Shown one piece after another: positions 16,202-25,757 of a stretch of DNA of 64,000 bases. Position numbers and translations under genes: made by a program. The first letter of the stretch is position 1; every line of letters starts with the position of its first letter. The stretch comes from JAVKFY01 sp040223615 (GTDB taxonomy: Bacteria; Pseudomonadota; Alphaproteobacteria; GCA-2731375): the NCBI GenBank assembly GCA_040223615.1, contig JAVKFY010000055.1, positions 16,362-80,361 of the forward strand, given 5' to 3'. Below the pieces are notes generated by a model. It ran no database searches, was not told where the DNA came from, and was given only the letters and a program-made list of their open reading frames with translations.

Positions 16202-19200
16202 TGAACGCCATCATCGACGCCGCCCTCAGCCGCAGTCGCACCGTTCTGGCGGCGTTGGTGCTGGTGCTGATCGCCGGCATCGTCGCCTACGTGACGATCC
16301 CGAAGGAAGCCGACCCGGACATCGACATCCCGATCATCTACGTGTCGATGAGCCACGACGGCATCTCGCCGTCTGATGCCGAACGGCTGCTGGTCCGCCC
16401 GGTGGAAGAGGAACTGCGTGGCATCGAGGGCGTGAAGGAGATGCGCTCCACCGCCAGCGAGGGCCACGCCTCGGTCCTGCTCGAGTTCGACGCCGGTTTC
16501 GACGCCGACCAGGCCATGCTCGACGTGCGCGAGAAGGTCGACCTGGTGAAGCCGGAACTGCCGGACGAGACCGACGAGCCGGTGGTGAACGAGGTCAACA
16601 TCGGCCTGTTCCCGGTGCTGACCGTGACACTGTCGGGCAACGTGCCGGAGCGCGCCCTGCTGAAGATCGCGCGCGACCTGAAGGACCAGGTCGAGGCGCT
16701 GCCCGGCGTACTGTCGGCCGACATCGCCGGCGACCGCGAGGAACTGCTTGAGGTCGTGATCGACCCGGCGCGGCTGGAAAGCTTCGGGCTGACGCAGATC
16801 GAGCTGATCAACGCGGTGGCGCTCAACAACAAGCTTGTCGCCGCCGGCGCGCTCGACACTGGCGCGGGCCGTTTCGCCGTCAAGGTGCCCGGCCTGCTGG
16901 AGACCGCCAGAGACGTGCTCGACCTGCCGATCAAGGCATCGGGCGACGGCGTCGTCACGCTGAAGGACATCACCACCGTACGCCGCACCTTCAAGGACGC
17001 CACCACCTTCGCGCGCGTCAACGGCGAGCCGGCGCTGACCCTGGAGGTCAAGAAGCGGCTTGGCGTCAACATCATCGAGACCATCGACCAGGTCCGCATG
17101 GTGGTCGCCGAGATGCAGCCGGGCTGGCCGGCGGCGCTGCAGGTCGGCTTCATCCAGGACAAGAGCCAGGACATCCGTTCCATGCTCACCGACCTGCAGA
17201 ACAACGTGCTGAGCGCGGTGCTGCTGGTGATGATCGTGGTCGTCGCCGCGCTCGGCGTGCGCACCGCTGGCCTGGTCGGGCTGGCAATCCCGACCTCGTT
17301 CCTGTTCGGTATCCTGGTGCTGCACTCGCTCGACCTCACGGTCAACATCGTGGTGCTGTTCTCGTTGATCCTGGCGGTCGGCATGCTGGTCGACGGCGCC
17401 ATCGTGGTCACCGAGTTCGCCGACCGGAAAATGTCCGAGGGCCTGCACCGGCGCGAGGCCTACGCGATGGCGGCCAAGCGCATGGCGTGGCCGATAACTT
17501 CGTCCACCGCGACCACGCTGGCCGCGTTCATGCCGCTGATCTTCTGGCCCGGCGTGGTCGGCGAGTTCATGAAATACCTGCCGCTGACACTGATGGTCAC
17601 GTTGGCCGGTTCGCTGGTGGTGGCGCTGATCTTCGTGCCCACGCTTGGCTCGATGTTCGGCAAGCCCGGCGCCGTCGACGCCAAGGCGATGAAGGCGCTG
17701 GCGGCATCGGAAGCCGGCGACCTTCGCGACCTCGGCGGCTTCACGGGCGCCTACGTCCGGGTATTGTCCGTTGCCGTGCGCCATCCGGTGAAGATCGTGG
17801 TACTGGCCTTCGCCGCCCTGATCGGCGTGCAGACCTACTATGCCCTGCACGGCAACGGCGTGGAGTTCTTCCCCGACGTCGAGCCGGAGCAGGGCATCGT
17901 CTACATCCACGCGCGCGGCAACCTGTCGACCTACGAGAAGGACGCCCTGGTTCGCGAGGTCGAGGCCCGGATCCTGCCGATCCCCGGCCTCGACGTGGTC
18001 TATGCGCGAACCGGATCGGTGGGTGACGGCGGCGGCAACGACGTCGCGGAAGACGTGGTCGGCACCATCTTCATCGAGTTCGCCGACTGGGATACCCGCG
18101 AGAAGGCTTCCGCGCTGCTGAACGAGATCCGCGACCGTACTGCCAGCCTGGCCGGCATCCATGTCGAGGCGCGCAAGCCCGAGGCCGGGCCGCCGCAGGG
18201 CAAGGACATCCAGATCGAGCTGCGCAGCCGCGTCGCGGAGCGCATCGACCCGGTGGTCGACCAGATCCGGGGGCACTTGGAGTCGATGCCGACCCTGCTC
18301 GACGTCGAGGACAGCCGGCCGTTGCCCGGCATCCAGTGGTCGGTGCGCGTCGACCGTGCCCAGGCCGGCCGCTTCGGCGCCGACGTCACCCAGGTCGGCA
18401 ACCTGGTGCAACTGGTCACCAACGGCGTGAAGCTCGGCGGCTACCGCCCCGACGACGCCGACGACGAGATCGACATCCGCGTCCGCTTCCCGACCGACGA
18501 GCGCAACATCAGCCAGCTCGACAAGCTGCGCGTGCAGACGCCGCAGGGTCTGGTGCCGGTGACCAACTTCGTCAGCCGGGTGCCGGAGCCGAAGACCGGC
18601 ACGCTGAATCGCACCGACGGTCAGCGCATGATCAAGATCCAGGCCAGCGTGCAGGAAGGCCTGCTGATCGACGAGCAGGTCACCGCGATCAAGGCCTGGC
18701 TCGCCGAACAGAAGCTCGACCCGGCAGTGTCAATTGCCTTCAAGGGGGCCGACAAAGAGCAGGCCGAGGCCGGCGCCTTCCTGATGAAGGCCTTCGGCGT
18801 GGCGCTGTTCGTGATGGCGATCATCCTGGTGACCCAGTTCAACAGCTTCTATCACGCCTTCCTGATCCTGACGGCGGTGATCATGTCGACCGCCGGCGTC
18901 ATGGTCGGCCTGATCGTCACCGGCCAGGTGTTCGGCATCGTGATGACAGGCATCGGCGTGATCGCGCTGGCCGGCATCGTGGTGAACAACAACATCGTGC
19001 TGATCGACACCTATTCCCGATTGGCCAAGGACATGCCGCCGCTCGAGGCCGTCGTGCGCACCGGCGCACAGCGTCTGCGCCCGGTGCTGCTGACCACGGT
19101 GACGACGATCTGCGGCCTGCTGCCGATGGTGTTCCAGATGAACATCGACTTCTTCGGCCGCACGGTGTCGATGGGTGCGCCATCGACCCAATGGTGGGTG

Positions 19201-19389
19201 CAGCTCGCCACCGCAGTCGCCTTCGGCCTCGCCTTCGCCACCTTGCTGACGCTGATCGTCACGCCGAGCCTGCTGGCGCTGGGCGCCCGGGTCACCGCCT
19301 GGCGCCAGCGCCGGGCCGAGCGTCGCGCGGAGAGGAAGCGGCGCAAGGTCGCGGCCAAGGGCGAGCCGACGCTGCAGCCGGCCGAGTAG
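16201..19389 (+). CDS. RND efflux transporter permease
   Basis: 1062 aa, the normal length of AcrB/MexB-superfamily proton-driven pumps. Seen: a first TM segment near residues 13-30, a porter domain (TIPKEADPDIDIPIIYVSM, the start of PN1), TM block 2-6 around residues 335-480 including LILAVGMLVDGAIVVTEFADRKM, which carries the proton-relay Asp of TM4, a second porter region, and a second TM block with GVIALAGIVVNNNIVLIDTY and RLRPVLLTTVTTICGLLPMVF. It ends with a basic cytosolic tail. It resembles the short-adaptor HAE-type pumps of proteobacteria. It forms an operon with padR and the adaptor; the substrate is probably toxic organics. It converges on pssA with a 3-base gap. Confidence 0.92.
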   Translation: MNAIIDAALSRSRTVLAALVLVLIAGIVAYVTIPKEADPDIDIPIIYVSMSHDGISPSDAERLLVRPVEEELRGIEGVKEMRSTASEGHASVLLEFDAGFDADQAMLDVREKVDLVKPELPDETDEPVVNEVNIGLFPVLTVTLSGNVPERALLKIARDLKDQVEALPGVLSADIAGDREELLEVVIDPARLESFGLTQIELINAVALNNKLVAAGALDTGAGRFAVKVPGLLETARDVLDLPIKASGDGVVTLKDITTVRRTFKDATTFARVNGEPALTLEVKKRLGVNIIETIDQVRMVVAEMQPGWPAALQVGFIQDKSQDIRSMLTDLQNNVLSAVLLVMIVVVAALGVRTAGLVGLAIPTSFLFGILVLHSLDLTVNIVVLFSLILAVGMLVDGAIVVTEFADRKMSEGLHRREAYAMAAKRMAWPITSSTATTLAAFMPLIFWPGVVGEFMKYLPLTLMVTLAGSLVVALIFVPTLGSMFGKPGAVDAKAMKALAASEAGDLRDLGGFTGAYVRVLSVAVRHPVKIVVLAFAALIGVQTYYALHGNGVEFFPDVEPEQGIVYIHARGNLSTYEKDALVREVEARILPIPGLDVVYARTGSVGDGGGNDVAEDVVGTIFIEFADWDTREKASALLNEIRDRTASLAGIHVEARKPEAGPPQGKDIQIELRSRVAERIDPVVDQIRGHLESMPTLLDVEDSRPLPGIQWSVRVDRAQAGRFGADVTQVGNLVQLVTNGVKLGGYRPDDADDEIDIRVRFPTDERNISQLDKLRVQTPQGLVPVTNFVSRVPEPKTGTLNRTDGQRMIKIQASVQEGLLIDEQVTAIKAWLAEQKLDPAVSIAFKGADKEQAEAGAFLMKAFGVALFVMAIILVTQFNSFYHAFLILTAVIMSTAGVMVGLIVTGQVFGIVMTGIGVIALAGIVVNNNIVLIDTYSRLAKDMPPLEAVVRTGAQRLRPVLLTTVTTICGLLPMVFQMNIDFFGRTVSMGAPSTQWWVQLATAVAFGLAFATLLTLIVTPSLLALGARVTAWRQRRAERRAERKRRKVAAKGEPTLQPAE

Positions 19390-19392
19390 CGC

Positions 19393-20211
19393 TCAGTCGC
19401 GCTGGGCCTCGCTTGGCGCTGCGCCCCCGCCGTCATTGTCGGCAGCATCGTCCTGGGCCGTTGTCGCGCGGATCAGCTTGCGCTGGCTACGGATGCTGAG
19501 CGGGATCGACGCCATGTAGCCGGCGACGACGAGCGACAGCAGGAACCACGGGTAGCTGACCAGCAGCGCGGTCACGAACCCCGCGGCGACCAGCACCGGC
19601 AGCACGTGCTCGCGCTTCACGCGCAACACTTTCAGTGAGTAGGTCGGGATCTGGCTGACCATCAGGAAGGCGATGAAGAACAGCCAGGCGGCATCGACGA
19701 TCGCCGGCCACGGGTGCGCGCCGTCGAACTGCAGCGCGATGATCAGCGGCAGCAGCGCGCAGCCCGCCCCCGCCGGCGCCGCCAGGCCGGTGAAGTAGCG
19801 GTTGGTCCAGGCCGGCTTGTCCGGATCGTCCAGCGCCACGTTGAACCGCGCCAGCCGCAGCGCGCAGCAGGTCGCGTGCGCTAGCGCCGCCATCCAGCCC
19901 AGCCCGCCCAGCTCGTTGGCGCTCCACAGGTAGATCATCATCGCCGGCGCCACGCCGAAGGCGATGAAATCGGACAGCGAGTCCAGTTCGGCGCCGAACC
20001 GCGTCGCGCCCTTGAGCAGCCGCGCCATGCGCCCGTCCAGCCCGTCCAGAATCGCCGCCACCAGGATCGCCGCCACCGCCAGGTCGAAGCGCTCCAGCAG
20101 TGCGAAGCGGATCGCGGTCATGCCAGCGCACAGCGCCATCACCGTCAGAACGTTCGGGACGATGGAGTTGACCGGCAACGCCCGCAGGCGACGACGGCGA
20201 CCGCCAAGCAT
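19393..20211 (-). CDS. pssA: CDP-diacylglycerol--serine O-phosphatidyltransferase
   Basis: 272 aa integral membrane enzyme that makes phosphatidylserine from CDP-diacylglycerol and serine. The CDP-alcohol phosphotransferase motif is complete: DGLDGRMARLL, then G, DSLSD at the expected spacings (DGxxAR-G-D-D). About seven to eight hydrophobic segments follow the first at PNVLTVMALCAGMTAIRFALL. The ATG at 20211 overlaps the TGA of psd (TGATG), so translation is coupled; a longer frame exists but is rejected on this basis. The C-terminal ~25 residues are hydrophilic and Asp/Gly-rich. Together with Psd it forms the phosphatidylethanolamine pathway. Confidence 0.93.
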   Translation of the reverse strand: MLGGRRRRLRALPVNSIVPNVLTVMALCAGMTAIRFALLERFDLAVAAILVAAILDGLDGRMARLLKGATRFGAELDSLSDFIAFGVAPAMMIYLWSANELGGLGWMAALAHATCCALRLARFNVALDDPDKPAWTNRYFTGLAAPAGAGCALLPLIIALQFDGAHPWPAIVDAAWLFFIAFLMVSQIPTYSLKVLRVKREHVLPVLVAAGFVTALLVSYPWFLLSLVVAGYMASIPLSIRSQRKLIRATTAQDDAADNDGGGAAPSEAQRD

Positions 20212-20903
20212 CAGCGCACCTCGCCGTCGCGACGGCCCTCGTTGGCGCGGCTGTCGCACAGCACCGTCTCGCCGGCGACCGCGCGCTGGCCGACCGCGAC
20301 CAGCGGCGCCATGCCGTCGTCAAGATAGACGTCGACGCGGCTGCCAAAACGGATAATGCCGAAACGCTGGCCGCCGCGCACCTGCTGTCCTTCGAACAGC
20401 TCGCACAGGATGCGTCTCGCCACCAGGCCGGCGATCTGCACGAAGGCGATGTCCTTGCCGTCTGCCGTGGTCATCCGCACCGCCATGCGCTCGTTATCCT
20501 CGCTGGCCTTGTCGAGCGAAGCGTTGAGGAAGGCGCCGCGACGGTAGGCCAGCGCGGTGATCCGGCCGTCGGTCGGCACCCGGTTCACGTGCACGTCGAA
20601 CACGTTCATGAAGATCGCGATGCGCGGACGCGGCCAATCGCCCATGCCGAGTTCGGCCGGCGGCACCGCGTTGCCGATCGACTGCACCACGCCATCGGCC
20701 GGACTGACCAGCAACCCGTCGCGCACCGGCGTCACCCGGTCCGGGTCGCGGAAGAAATAGACGCACCAGGCGGTGGCGATCGCGCCGATCAAGCCCAGCG
20801 GCGCCCAGATAAATGACAGCACGAGCGCGACCACCGCGAAGATGGCGATGAACTTCCAGCCCTCGCGGTGCACCGGCACCAGCACCGTACGCAACATATC
20901 CAT
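20211..20903 (-). CDS. psd: Phosphatidylserine decarboxylase proenzyme
   Basis: 230 aa, the short (PSD-B/archaeal-like) form of the pyruvoyl-dependent enzyme that decarboxylates phosphatidylserine to phosphatidylethanolamine. Two N-terminal membrane segments lie at about residues 14-45, followed by FFRDPDRVTP, LVSPADGVVQSIG, IAIFMNVFDVHVNRVPTDG (HxxNRxP) and the self-cleavage site FGSRVDVYL, where Gly187-Ser188 would be cut to give the pyruvoyl group. The ATG at 20903 has AAGGG 6 bases upstream and is preferred to a TTG two codons earlier. It is followed directly by pssA. Confidence 0.93.
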   Translation of the reverse strand: MDMLRTVLVPVHREGWKFIAIFAVVALVLSFIWAPLGLIGAIATAWCVYFFRDPDRVTPVRDGLLVSPADGVVQSIGNAVPPAELGMGDWPRPRIAIFMNVFDVHVNRVPTDGRITALAYRRGAFLNASLDKASEDNERMAVRMTTADGKDIAFVQIAGLVARRILCELFEGQQVRGGQRFGIIRFGSRVDVYLDDGMAPLVAVGQRAVAGETVLCDSRANEGRRDGEVR

Positions 20904-20949
20904 GCGCAACCCTTAGCCCGCCACCGTTAATGCCTCAACCGGAAAGCCA

Positions 20950-22773
20950 TCACTTTGCGACCGCTTCCAGCAGTTTCAGCGCCTCCGCCTCCTGCTGCTG
21001 GCGGCGCCACAGCTCAGCGTAAACGCCGTCGGCGGCCAGGAGTTCACTGTGACCGCCGCGCTCGACGATGCGGCCATGATCGAGCACCAGGATTTCGTCG
21101 GCGTCGACCACTGTCGACAGCCGGTGCGCGATCACCAGGGTCGTGGCGTCGGCCGACAGCTCCTTCAGCGACGCTTGAATCTCCTTCTCGGTGCCGGTAT
21201 CGAGCGCCGAGGTGGCCTCGTCGAACACCATGATCTTCGGCCGTTTTAGGATCGTGCGGGCGATCGCCATGCGCTGCTTCTCACCGCCGGAAAGCTTCAA
21301 GCCACGCTCGCCGACCATCGAGTCGTAGCCGGCCGGCAGCTCGCCGATCAGCCGCTCGATCCGCGCCATTCGCGCCGCCTCCTCGATCGTCGGCCGTTCG
21401 GCCTCGGGCCGACCGTAGCGGATGTTGTACTCGATCGACTCGTTGAACATCACCGTGTCCTGCGGCACGATTCCGATCGCGCTGCGCAACGACGCCTGGG
21501 TGACGTCGCGGATATCCTGGCCGTCGATCCGGATCGCGCCCTCGTCGATGTCGTAGAAGCGGAACAGCAGCCGCGACAGCGTCGACTTGCCGGCACCCGA
21601 CGCGCCGACCACCGCCACGGTCTTGCCAGCGGGCACGGTGAACGACACGTCTCGCAGGATCGGCCGGCGCGTGTCGTAGGCGAAGCTCACATGATCGAAC
21701 TCGATGGCGCCGCCGTCCACGGCGAGTTCGGCCGCGTCCGGCCGGTCGCAGATCTGGCTCTTCACCCGCACCAGTTCGAACATCTTGTCCATGTCGACCA
21801 GGCTCTGCTTGATCTCGCGATAGACGAAGCCGAGGAAGCCGAGCGGCTGGTAAAGCTGCATCATGAAGGTATTGACCAGCACGAAGTCGCCCAGCGTCAT
21901 GGTCCCGTCGCGCACCCCGACGGCGGCCAGCCACATCACCGAACCCATGCCCAGCGCGATGATCACGCCCTGGCCGATGTTCAGCAGCGACAGCGTCACC
22001 TGGCTCAGCACAGCCGCCTTCTCGTAGCGCGCCATCGCCTCGTCGAAGCGGCGCGCCTCGTATTCCTCGTTGCCGAAGTACTTCACCGTCTCGAAGTTCA
22101 GCAGGCTGTCGATGGCGCGGGTGTTGGCGATCGAGTCGGTGTTGTTCATCTCGCGGCGGTACTTCAGCCGCCACTCGGTGATCGAGAAGGTGAAGAAGAT
22201 GTAGGCGCCGACCGCGACCAGCGTGGTGCCGGCAAACGCGATGCCGTAGTTCCACATCAGGATGCCGGCGACCATGCCGATCTCCAGCAAGGTCGGCAGG
22301 ATGTTGAACAGCGAGAAGCGCAGCAGGAAGTCGATCGCCTTGACGCCGCGCTCGATCACCCGGCTCAGGCCGCCGGTGCGCCGGTCGAGATGGAATTGCA
22401 GCGGCAGGCCGTGCAGGTGGCGGAACACGCTGAGCGCGATGTTACGCATCGCGTTCTGGCCGACCCGGGCGAAGATCGCGTCGCGCAGTTCGCCGAACGC
22501 CTGGGTGAACACCCGAGCGACGCCATAGCCGACGATGACCAGCACCGGCACCGCGATCGCCTGCTCGGCCGGCTTGTCGAGCGCGTCGACCACCGCCTTG
22601 TACAGGAACGGCACATAGACCAGCGTCAACTTCGCCGCCGCCAGACAGGCCAGCGCCAGCACCACGCGCAGCTTCAGGCCGGGCTTGCCGGCCGGCCACA
22701 GGTAGCGCAACAGGGTGCCGAGCGCACGCAGACTGCCGCCACCGGCGGCGTCGGCATTGGGATCGAAACTCAT
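20950..22773 (-). CDS. ABC transporter permease/ATPase, Atm1/HMT-like exporter
   Basis: 607 aa half-transporter: a transmembrane domain with six helices (about residues 25-330) fused to an ATPase domain. Seen: Walker A VGASGAGKST, Q-loop GIVPQDTVMF, signature LSGGEKQRMAIAR, Walker B KIMVFDEATSALD and the switch His in VIAHRLSTV. The sequence FETVKYFGNEEYEARRFDEAM and NDTVMFNESIEYNIRYG-type features are those of the Atm1/ABCB7 group, which exports glutathione-bound sulfur or metal species. It sits upstream of psd and downstream of the LysM gene on the same strand; the link to either is positional only. Confidence 0.9.
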   Translation of the reverse strand: MSFDPNADAAGGGSLRALGTLLRYLWPAGKPGLKLRVVLALACLAAAKLTLVYVPFLYKAVVDALDKPAEQAIAVPVLVIVGYGVARVFTQAFGELRDAIFARVGQNAMRNIALSVFRHLHGLPLQFHLDRRTGGLSRVIERGVKAIDFLLRFSLFNILPTLLEIGMVAGILMWNYGIAFAGTTLVAVGAYIFFTFSITEWRLKYRREMNNTDSIANTRAIDSLLNFETVKYFGNEEYEARRFDEAMARYEKAAVLSQVTLSLLNIGQGVIIALGMGSVMWLAAVGVRDGTMTLGDFVLVNTFMMQLYQPLGFLGFVYREIKQSLVDMDKMFELVRVKSQICDRPDAAELAVDGGAIEFDHVSFAYDTRRPILRDVSFTVPAGKTVAVVGASGAGKSTLSRLLFRFYDIDEGAIRIDGQDIRDVTQASLRSAIGIVPQDTVMFNESIEYNIRYGRPEAERPTIEEAARMARIERLIGELPAGYDSMVGERGLKLSGGEKQRMAIARTILKRPKIMVFDEATSALDTGTEKEIQASLKELSADATTLVIAHRLSTVVDADEILVLDHGRIVERGGHSELLAADGVYAELWRRQQQEAEALKLLEAVAK

Positions 22774-22861
22774 CGTTCCGGGCGTTCCGTGACGTTACAC
22801 GTAATCCGTGAACATGGCCCCCGTGCCCATCCCGATCAACCGCTGAAGGCGGTATCGACGT

Positions 22862-24805
22862 CTAGCTGGCGCGCTTCGGGATGGTGAACACCTGGCCCGG
22901 GTAGATCAGGTTGGGGTCGCGGATCTGCCCGTCGTTGGCCTCGTAGATCACCGTGTAGAGCACGCCGCGGCCGTACATGCGCCGCGCGATGCGCCACAGG
23001 CTGTTGCCGGGCTGTACCACCACGACGTCCGGGTCGGCGCCGACGGTGAGCTGCACCGCCTCGCTCTCGCGCACGAACGGCACCTCGATACGAGCGACGA
23101 CCTTGCCGTCGCCCGCCAGTGCATCGACGCGCAGCCGGTGCGGCCCCGGCGATACCGGCTGCGGGGGCCGCACCTGCCAGACCAGTCCGGTATCGCCCGG
23201 CACGTCGCCGACCGGCTCGTCATCCAGGTAGACCCGTATCGCCTCACCCTTGCGGCCGCCGCCGCTGACCACCAGGTTGCCCTGATCGTCATAGTCAATC
23301 GTGTCGATCCGCAGCTTGTCGCCGGCCTTCCGTGCCGGATCGCCCGATTGCAGCACCTTGCTCGCTTCGCCGGTCTTCGCCGCCAGCCTTACCGCCGTCG
23401 GCTGCACCCGCCGGGTCAGCTTGGCCTGACGGTCCGGGATCAGCACCAGCACCGGCGCATCGCTGGCCAGCACCGCACCGTCGGCGGTCGTCGCCGTCAA
23501 CTTCATCTGCCGCTGGCCTGGCTGCAGCGGATCGAGCGTGACCGTGGCCCATTCGCCGCGCCGGTCGGCCTTGGCATCGAGCAGCGCGCTGCCGTCCATC
23601 CAGACCGTGACCAGCGAGCGCGGCGGCGCCAGACCGGCCATCACCACCATGCCGTCCGGCGCCACCCGCAACAGCTCGAATTTTGGCCCCGGCGGCAGCG
23701 CCGCGACCACCGCCGGCTTCGCCGCCTGGCCTGGCGCGGCGGCGCTCTCGGATGGCTTCGCGGCCTTGGCAACGTCGTTGGCAGGTTGCTTGGTATCAGC
23801 GGCCGCCGGCGTCGATTGGGCCGGTCCTTGCGCCTTCGCCACTCGCTGTGCCGCCTGAGCCGAAGCAGCGGCGGTGCCTGAGCTGGCAGTGGCCGTCCCG
23901 GCCGCATCCGATTTGGCTGTGTCCGCGCTGCTGCTGGCCGAGTTTGTACTGGCCGTATCCGCGCCGTTCGTGTCCGCTTTGGCCTTGTCTGCCTTGTCCT
24001 CGATCGTGCTGGTCGTGCCAGTCCCGGTCTTCGCGGCGGCCGGCGGCGTCGATTTCGCCACCTGCCCGGTCTTGGAAGTGGAAGTGCCAGTGCCAGTGGT
24101 TGTGTCCACGGCAGCAGGCGCAGGTGTTGGCGCGGCGGTCTTTGTCACATCCTGCGCGGCTTGCTTGACGGCCTTTGCGGCATCGCCGGCCACGCGCGTC
24201 GCATCCTGCGCAGCTGCCGCGGCCGCCTGGCCGGCGCCAGCCGTCGCGCCCGCGACGGTGGCCGGCAAACCAGCCTCGGCCTGTGCTTTCGCCGCCGCCT
24301 CGCGGACCTCCTCGGCAAGCTGTTCGGCGGATTTCTCGCTCACCACCGGCGGCATCCGGTTGCGCCGCAGGTCGCGCGCGCTTTCCGCGGCCGCGGCCCC
24401 ATCGACCGGCGCCGCTGGCGTCGGCCGGGGCCGGCGAAAACTCTCCGGCACCTCGGCTTCCGTCACCGCCTGGTCAGCCGCCACCGGCTTGTCGGCGTAG
24501 GGCAGCGGTGCTGACGTATAGCCGGGTGCGACCGTCGACGTCGCGGCCGCCGCCGTCGGCTTGTCATCTTCGCTTGTTGTCAAGGTGGTCGCGGCTGCCG
24601 GCTGCGCCGCGTCGTCCGGTACCGGCGTGGCATCGACGAAGCGCGGCGCCGGCGCCGGCGGATCGGCCGGTGCGACACGGATCGCGGGCGCCGGCGGGCT
24701 GTCCGAGGTGGCCACCTCCGGCGCCTGCGGCTCGCCGCCGAACATCACGTAGGCGGCCGCCAGAACCGCGATCGCGATCACCGCAACGAAAATGACTCGA
24801 CCCAC
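22862..24805 (-). CDS. LysM domain protein with long Ala/Thr/Lys-rich linker
   Basis: 647 aa. A GTG start at 24805, preceded by GAGGTT, gives an N-terminal membrane anchor (VIFVAVIAIAVLAAAYVMFGG). Residues ~30-370 form a low-complexity Ala/Pro/Thr/Lys linker with no recognisable domain. Beyond it come two Ig-like beta-rich stretches (about 370-460 and 490-590) and a C-terminal LysM (PGNSLWRIARRMYGRGVLYT and DPNLIYPGQVFTIP) that should bind peptidoglycan. The layout is that of envelope-spanning Rhodospirillales/Rhizobiales 'LysM peptidoglycan-binding' proteins of unknown role. It lies upstream of the ABC exporter with an 88-base gap. Confidence 0.85.
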   Translation of the reverse strand: MGRVIFVAVIAIAVLAAAYVMFGGEPQAPEVATSDSPPAPAIRVAPADPPAPAPRFVDATPVPDDAAQPAAATTLTTSEDDKPTAAAATSTVAPGYTSAPLPYADKPVAADQAVTEAEVPESFRRPRPTPAAPVDGAAAAESARDLRRNRMPPVVSEKSAEQLAEEVREAAAKAQAEAGLPATVAGATAGAGQAAAAAAQDATRVAGDAAKAVKQAAQDVTKTAAPTPAPAAVDTTTGTGTSTSKTGQVAKSTPPAAAKTGTGTTSTIEDKADKAKADTNGADTASTNSASSSADTAKSDAAGTATASSGTAAASAQAAQRVAKAQGPAQSTPAAADTKQPANDVAKAAKPSESAAAPGQAAKPAVVAALPPGPKFELLRVAPDGMVVMAGLAPPRSLVTVWMDGSALLDAKADRRGEWATVTLDPLQPGQRQMKLTATTADGAVLASDAPVLVLIPDRQAKLTRRVQPTAVRLAAKTGEASKVLQSGDPARKAGDKLRIDTIDYDDQGNLVVSGGGRKGEAIRVYLDDEPVGDVPGDTGLVWQVRPPQPVSPGPHRLRVDALAGDGKVVARIEVPFVRESEAVQLTVGADPDVVVVQPGNSLWRIARRMYGRGVLYTVIYEANDGQIRDPNLIYPGQVFTIPKRAS

Positions 24806-24884
24806 GTGCGAACCTCAATTGCCCCAATCTGGAACAGTACCTGCCGGAACAAGAGGCGGCAACGGAAACCGCGAGGCGGTTCAG

Positions 24885-25757
24885 CTACTTCTTGCCGACC
24901 TTGTTCTCGATCGGCGGCAGCGTTTTCAGGTACACGGCGATTGCCTCCAGGTCGGCATCGGTAAGGTGGCTGAGGCTATCGCGAACCGCCTCGGCCATGC
25001 TGCCCTGGACGTCGTCATAGTTCGGCTTCAACCCCTCCTTCATCAGCATCACCAGGTCGCCGGTGGACCAGTCGGCGATGCCGGTTCCCTGGTGCGGGGT
25101 GATGTTCGGCACCCGTTCGCCGTCCGGACCGTCCGGTGTGCCGGCCAGCCACATGTCACGGTCCAGTGCGCCCAGGAAGTTGCGCGGCGTATGGCACTCG
25201 CCGCAATGGGTCAGCGCCTCGACCAGATAGGCGCCGCGCCGCCATTGCGGGTCGGGTTTGTCGGCCGGCGCCTGCCAAGTGCCCGGCGTGAAGAACAGCG
25301 TCTTCCACGGCCCGACCGTGAAGCGCCAGCCGAACGGCGGCGGCACGTCGTGCTCGCGGTTCTCCCGGCTGACCGGTTCTTGCGCGAACAGCCAGGCCTT
25401 GATCGCCAGCGCGTCGGCGCGGGTCATCTTGGTATAGGTCGGATAGGGAAAAACCGGGAACAGGTGGCTGCCGTCGGGCCGCAGCCCGTTCTTCACCGCG
25501 TTCAGGAAGTCGGAATCTGACCAGTTGCCGATGCCGGTCGTCCTGTCCGGGGTGATGTTGGGGCTGAAATAGGTGCCGAACGGCGTCGCCAGCGCCAGGC
25601 CCCCGGCCAGTGGCGGGCCGTCCTCGGCGGTGTGGCACGAGATGCAACCGGCCGCGCGCACCAGATAGGCACCGCGCTCCACCGAGATCGCCTCGTCGGC
25701 AGCCCGCGCCGCGCCGGCCGCCAGCAGAACCGCCGTGATCGCCGCGGCCAGCCTCAC
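24885..25757 (-). CDS. Dihaem cytochrome c
   Basis: 290 aa exported electron carrier. A signal peptide (cleavage near ARAAD, residue 20) is followed by two c-type haem sites: CISCH (about residue 37) and CGECH (about residue 185), each with a downstream Met-containing segment. The architecture matches the cytochrome subunits of membrane-bound alcohol/aldehyde dehydrogenases, but no dehydrogenase gene is adjacent. The GTG start at 25757 overlaps the TGA of the upstream 127-aa gene by four bases, so the two are translationally coupled. It probably passes electrons to a terminal oxidase or bc1 complex; the electron donor is not identifiable here. Confidence 0.88.
   Translation of the reverse strand: MRLAAAITAVLLAAGAARAADEAISVERGAYLVRAAGCISCHTAEDGPPLAGGLALATPFGTYFSPNITPDRTTGIGNWSDSDFLNAVKNGLRPDGSHLFPVFPYPTYTKMTRADALAIKAWLFAQEPVSRENREHDVPPPFGWRFTVGPWKTLFFTPGTWQAPADKPDPQWRRGAYLVEALTHCGECHTPRNFLGALDRDMWLAGTPDGPDGERVPNITPHQGTGIADWSTGDLVMLMKEGLKPNYDDVQGSMAEAVRDSLSHLTDADLEAIAVYLKTLPPIENKVGKK

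Noticed and set aside
15778..18411. 877-residue open frame on the - strand
   Set aside because: Antisense shadow of the RND adaptor and permease genes; composition is low-complexity His/Gln/Asp/Arg typical of GC-rich antisense frames and no domain is seen.
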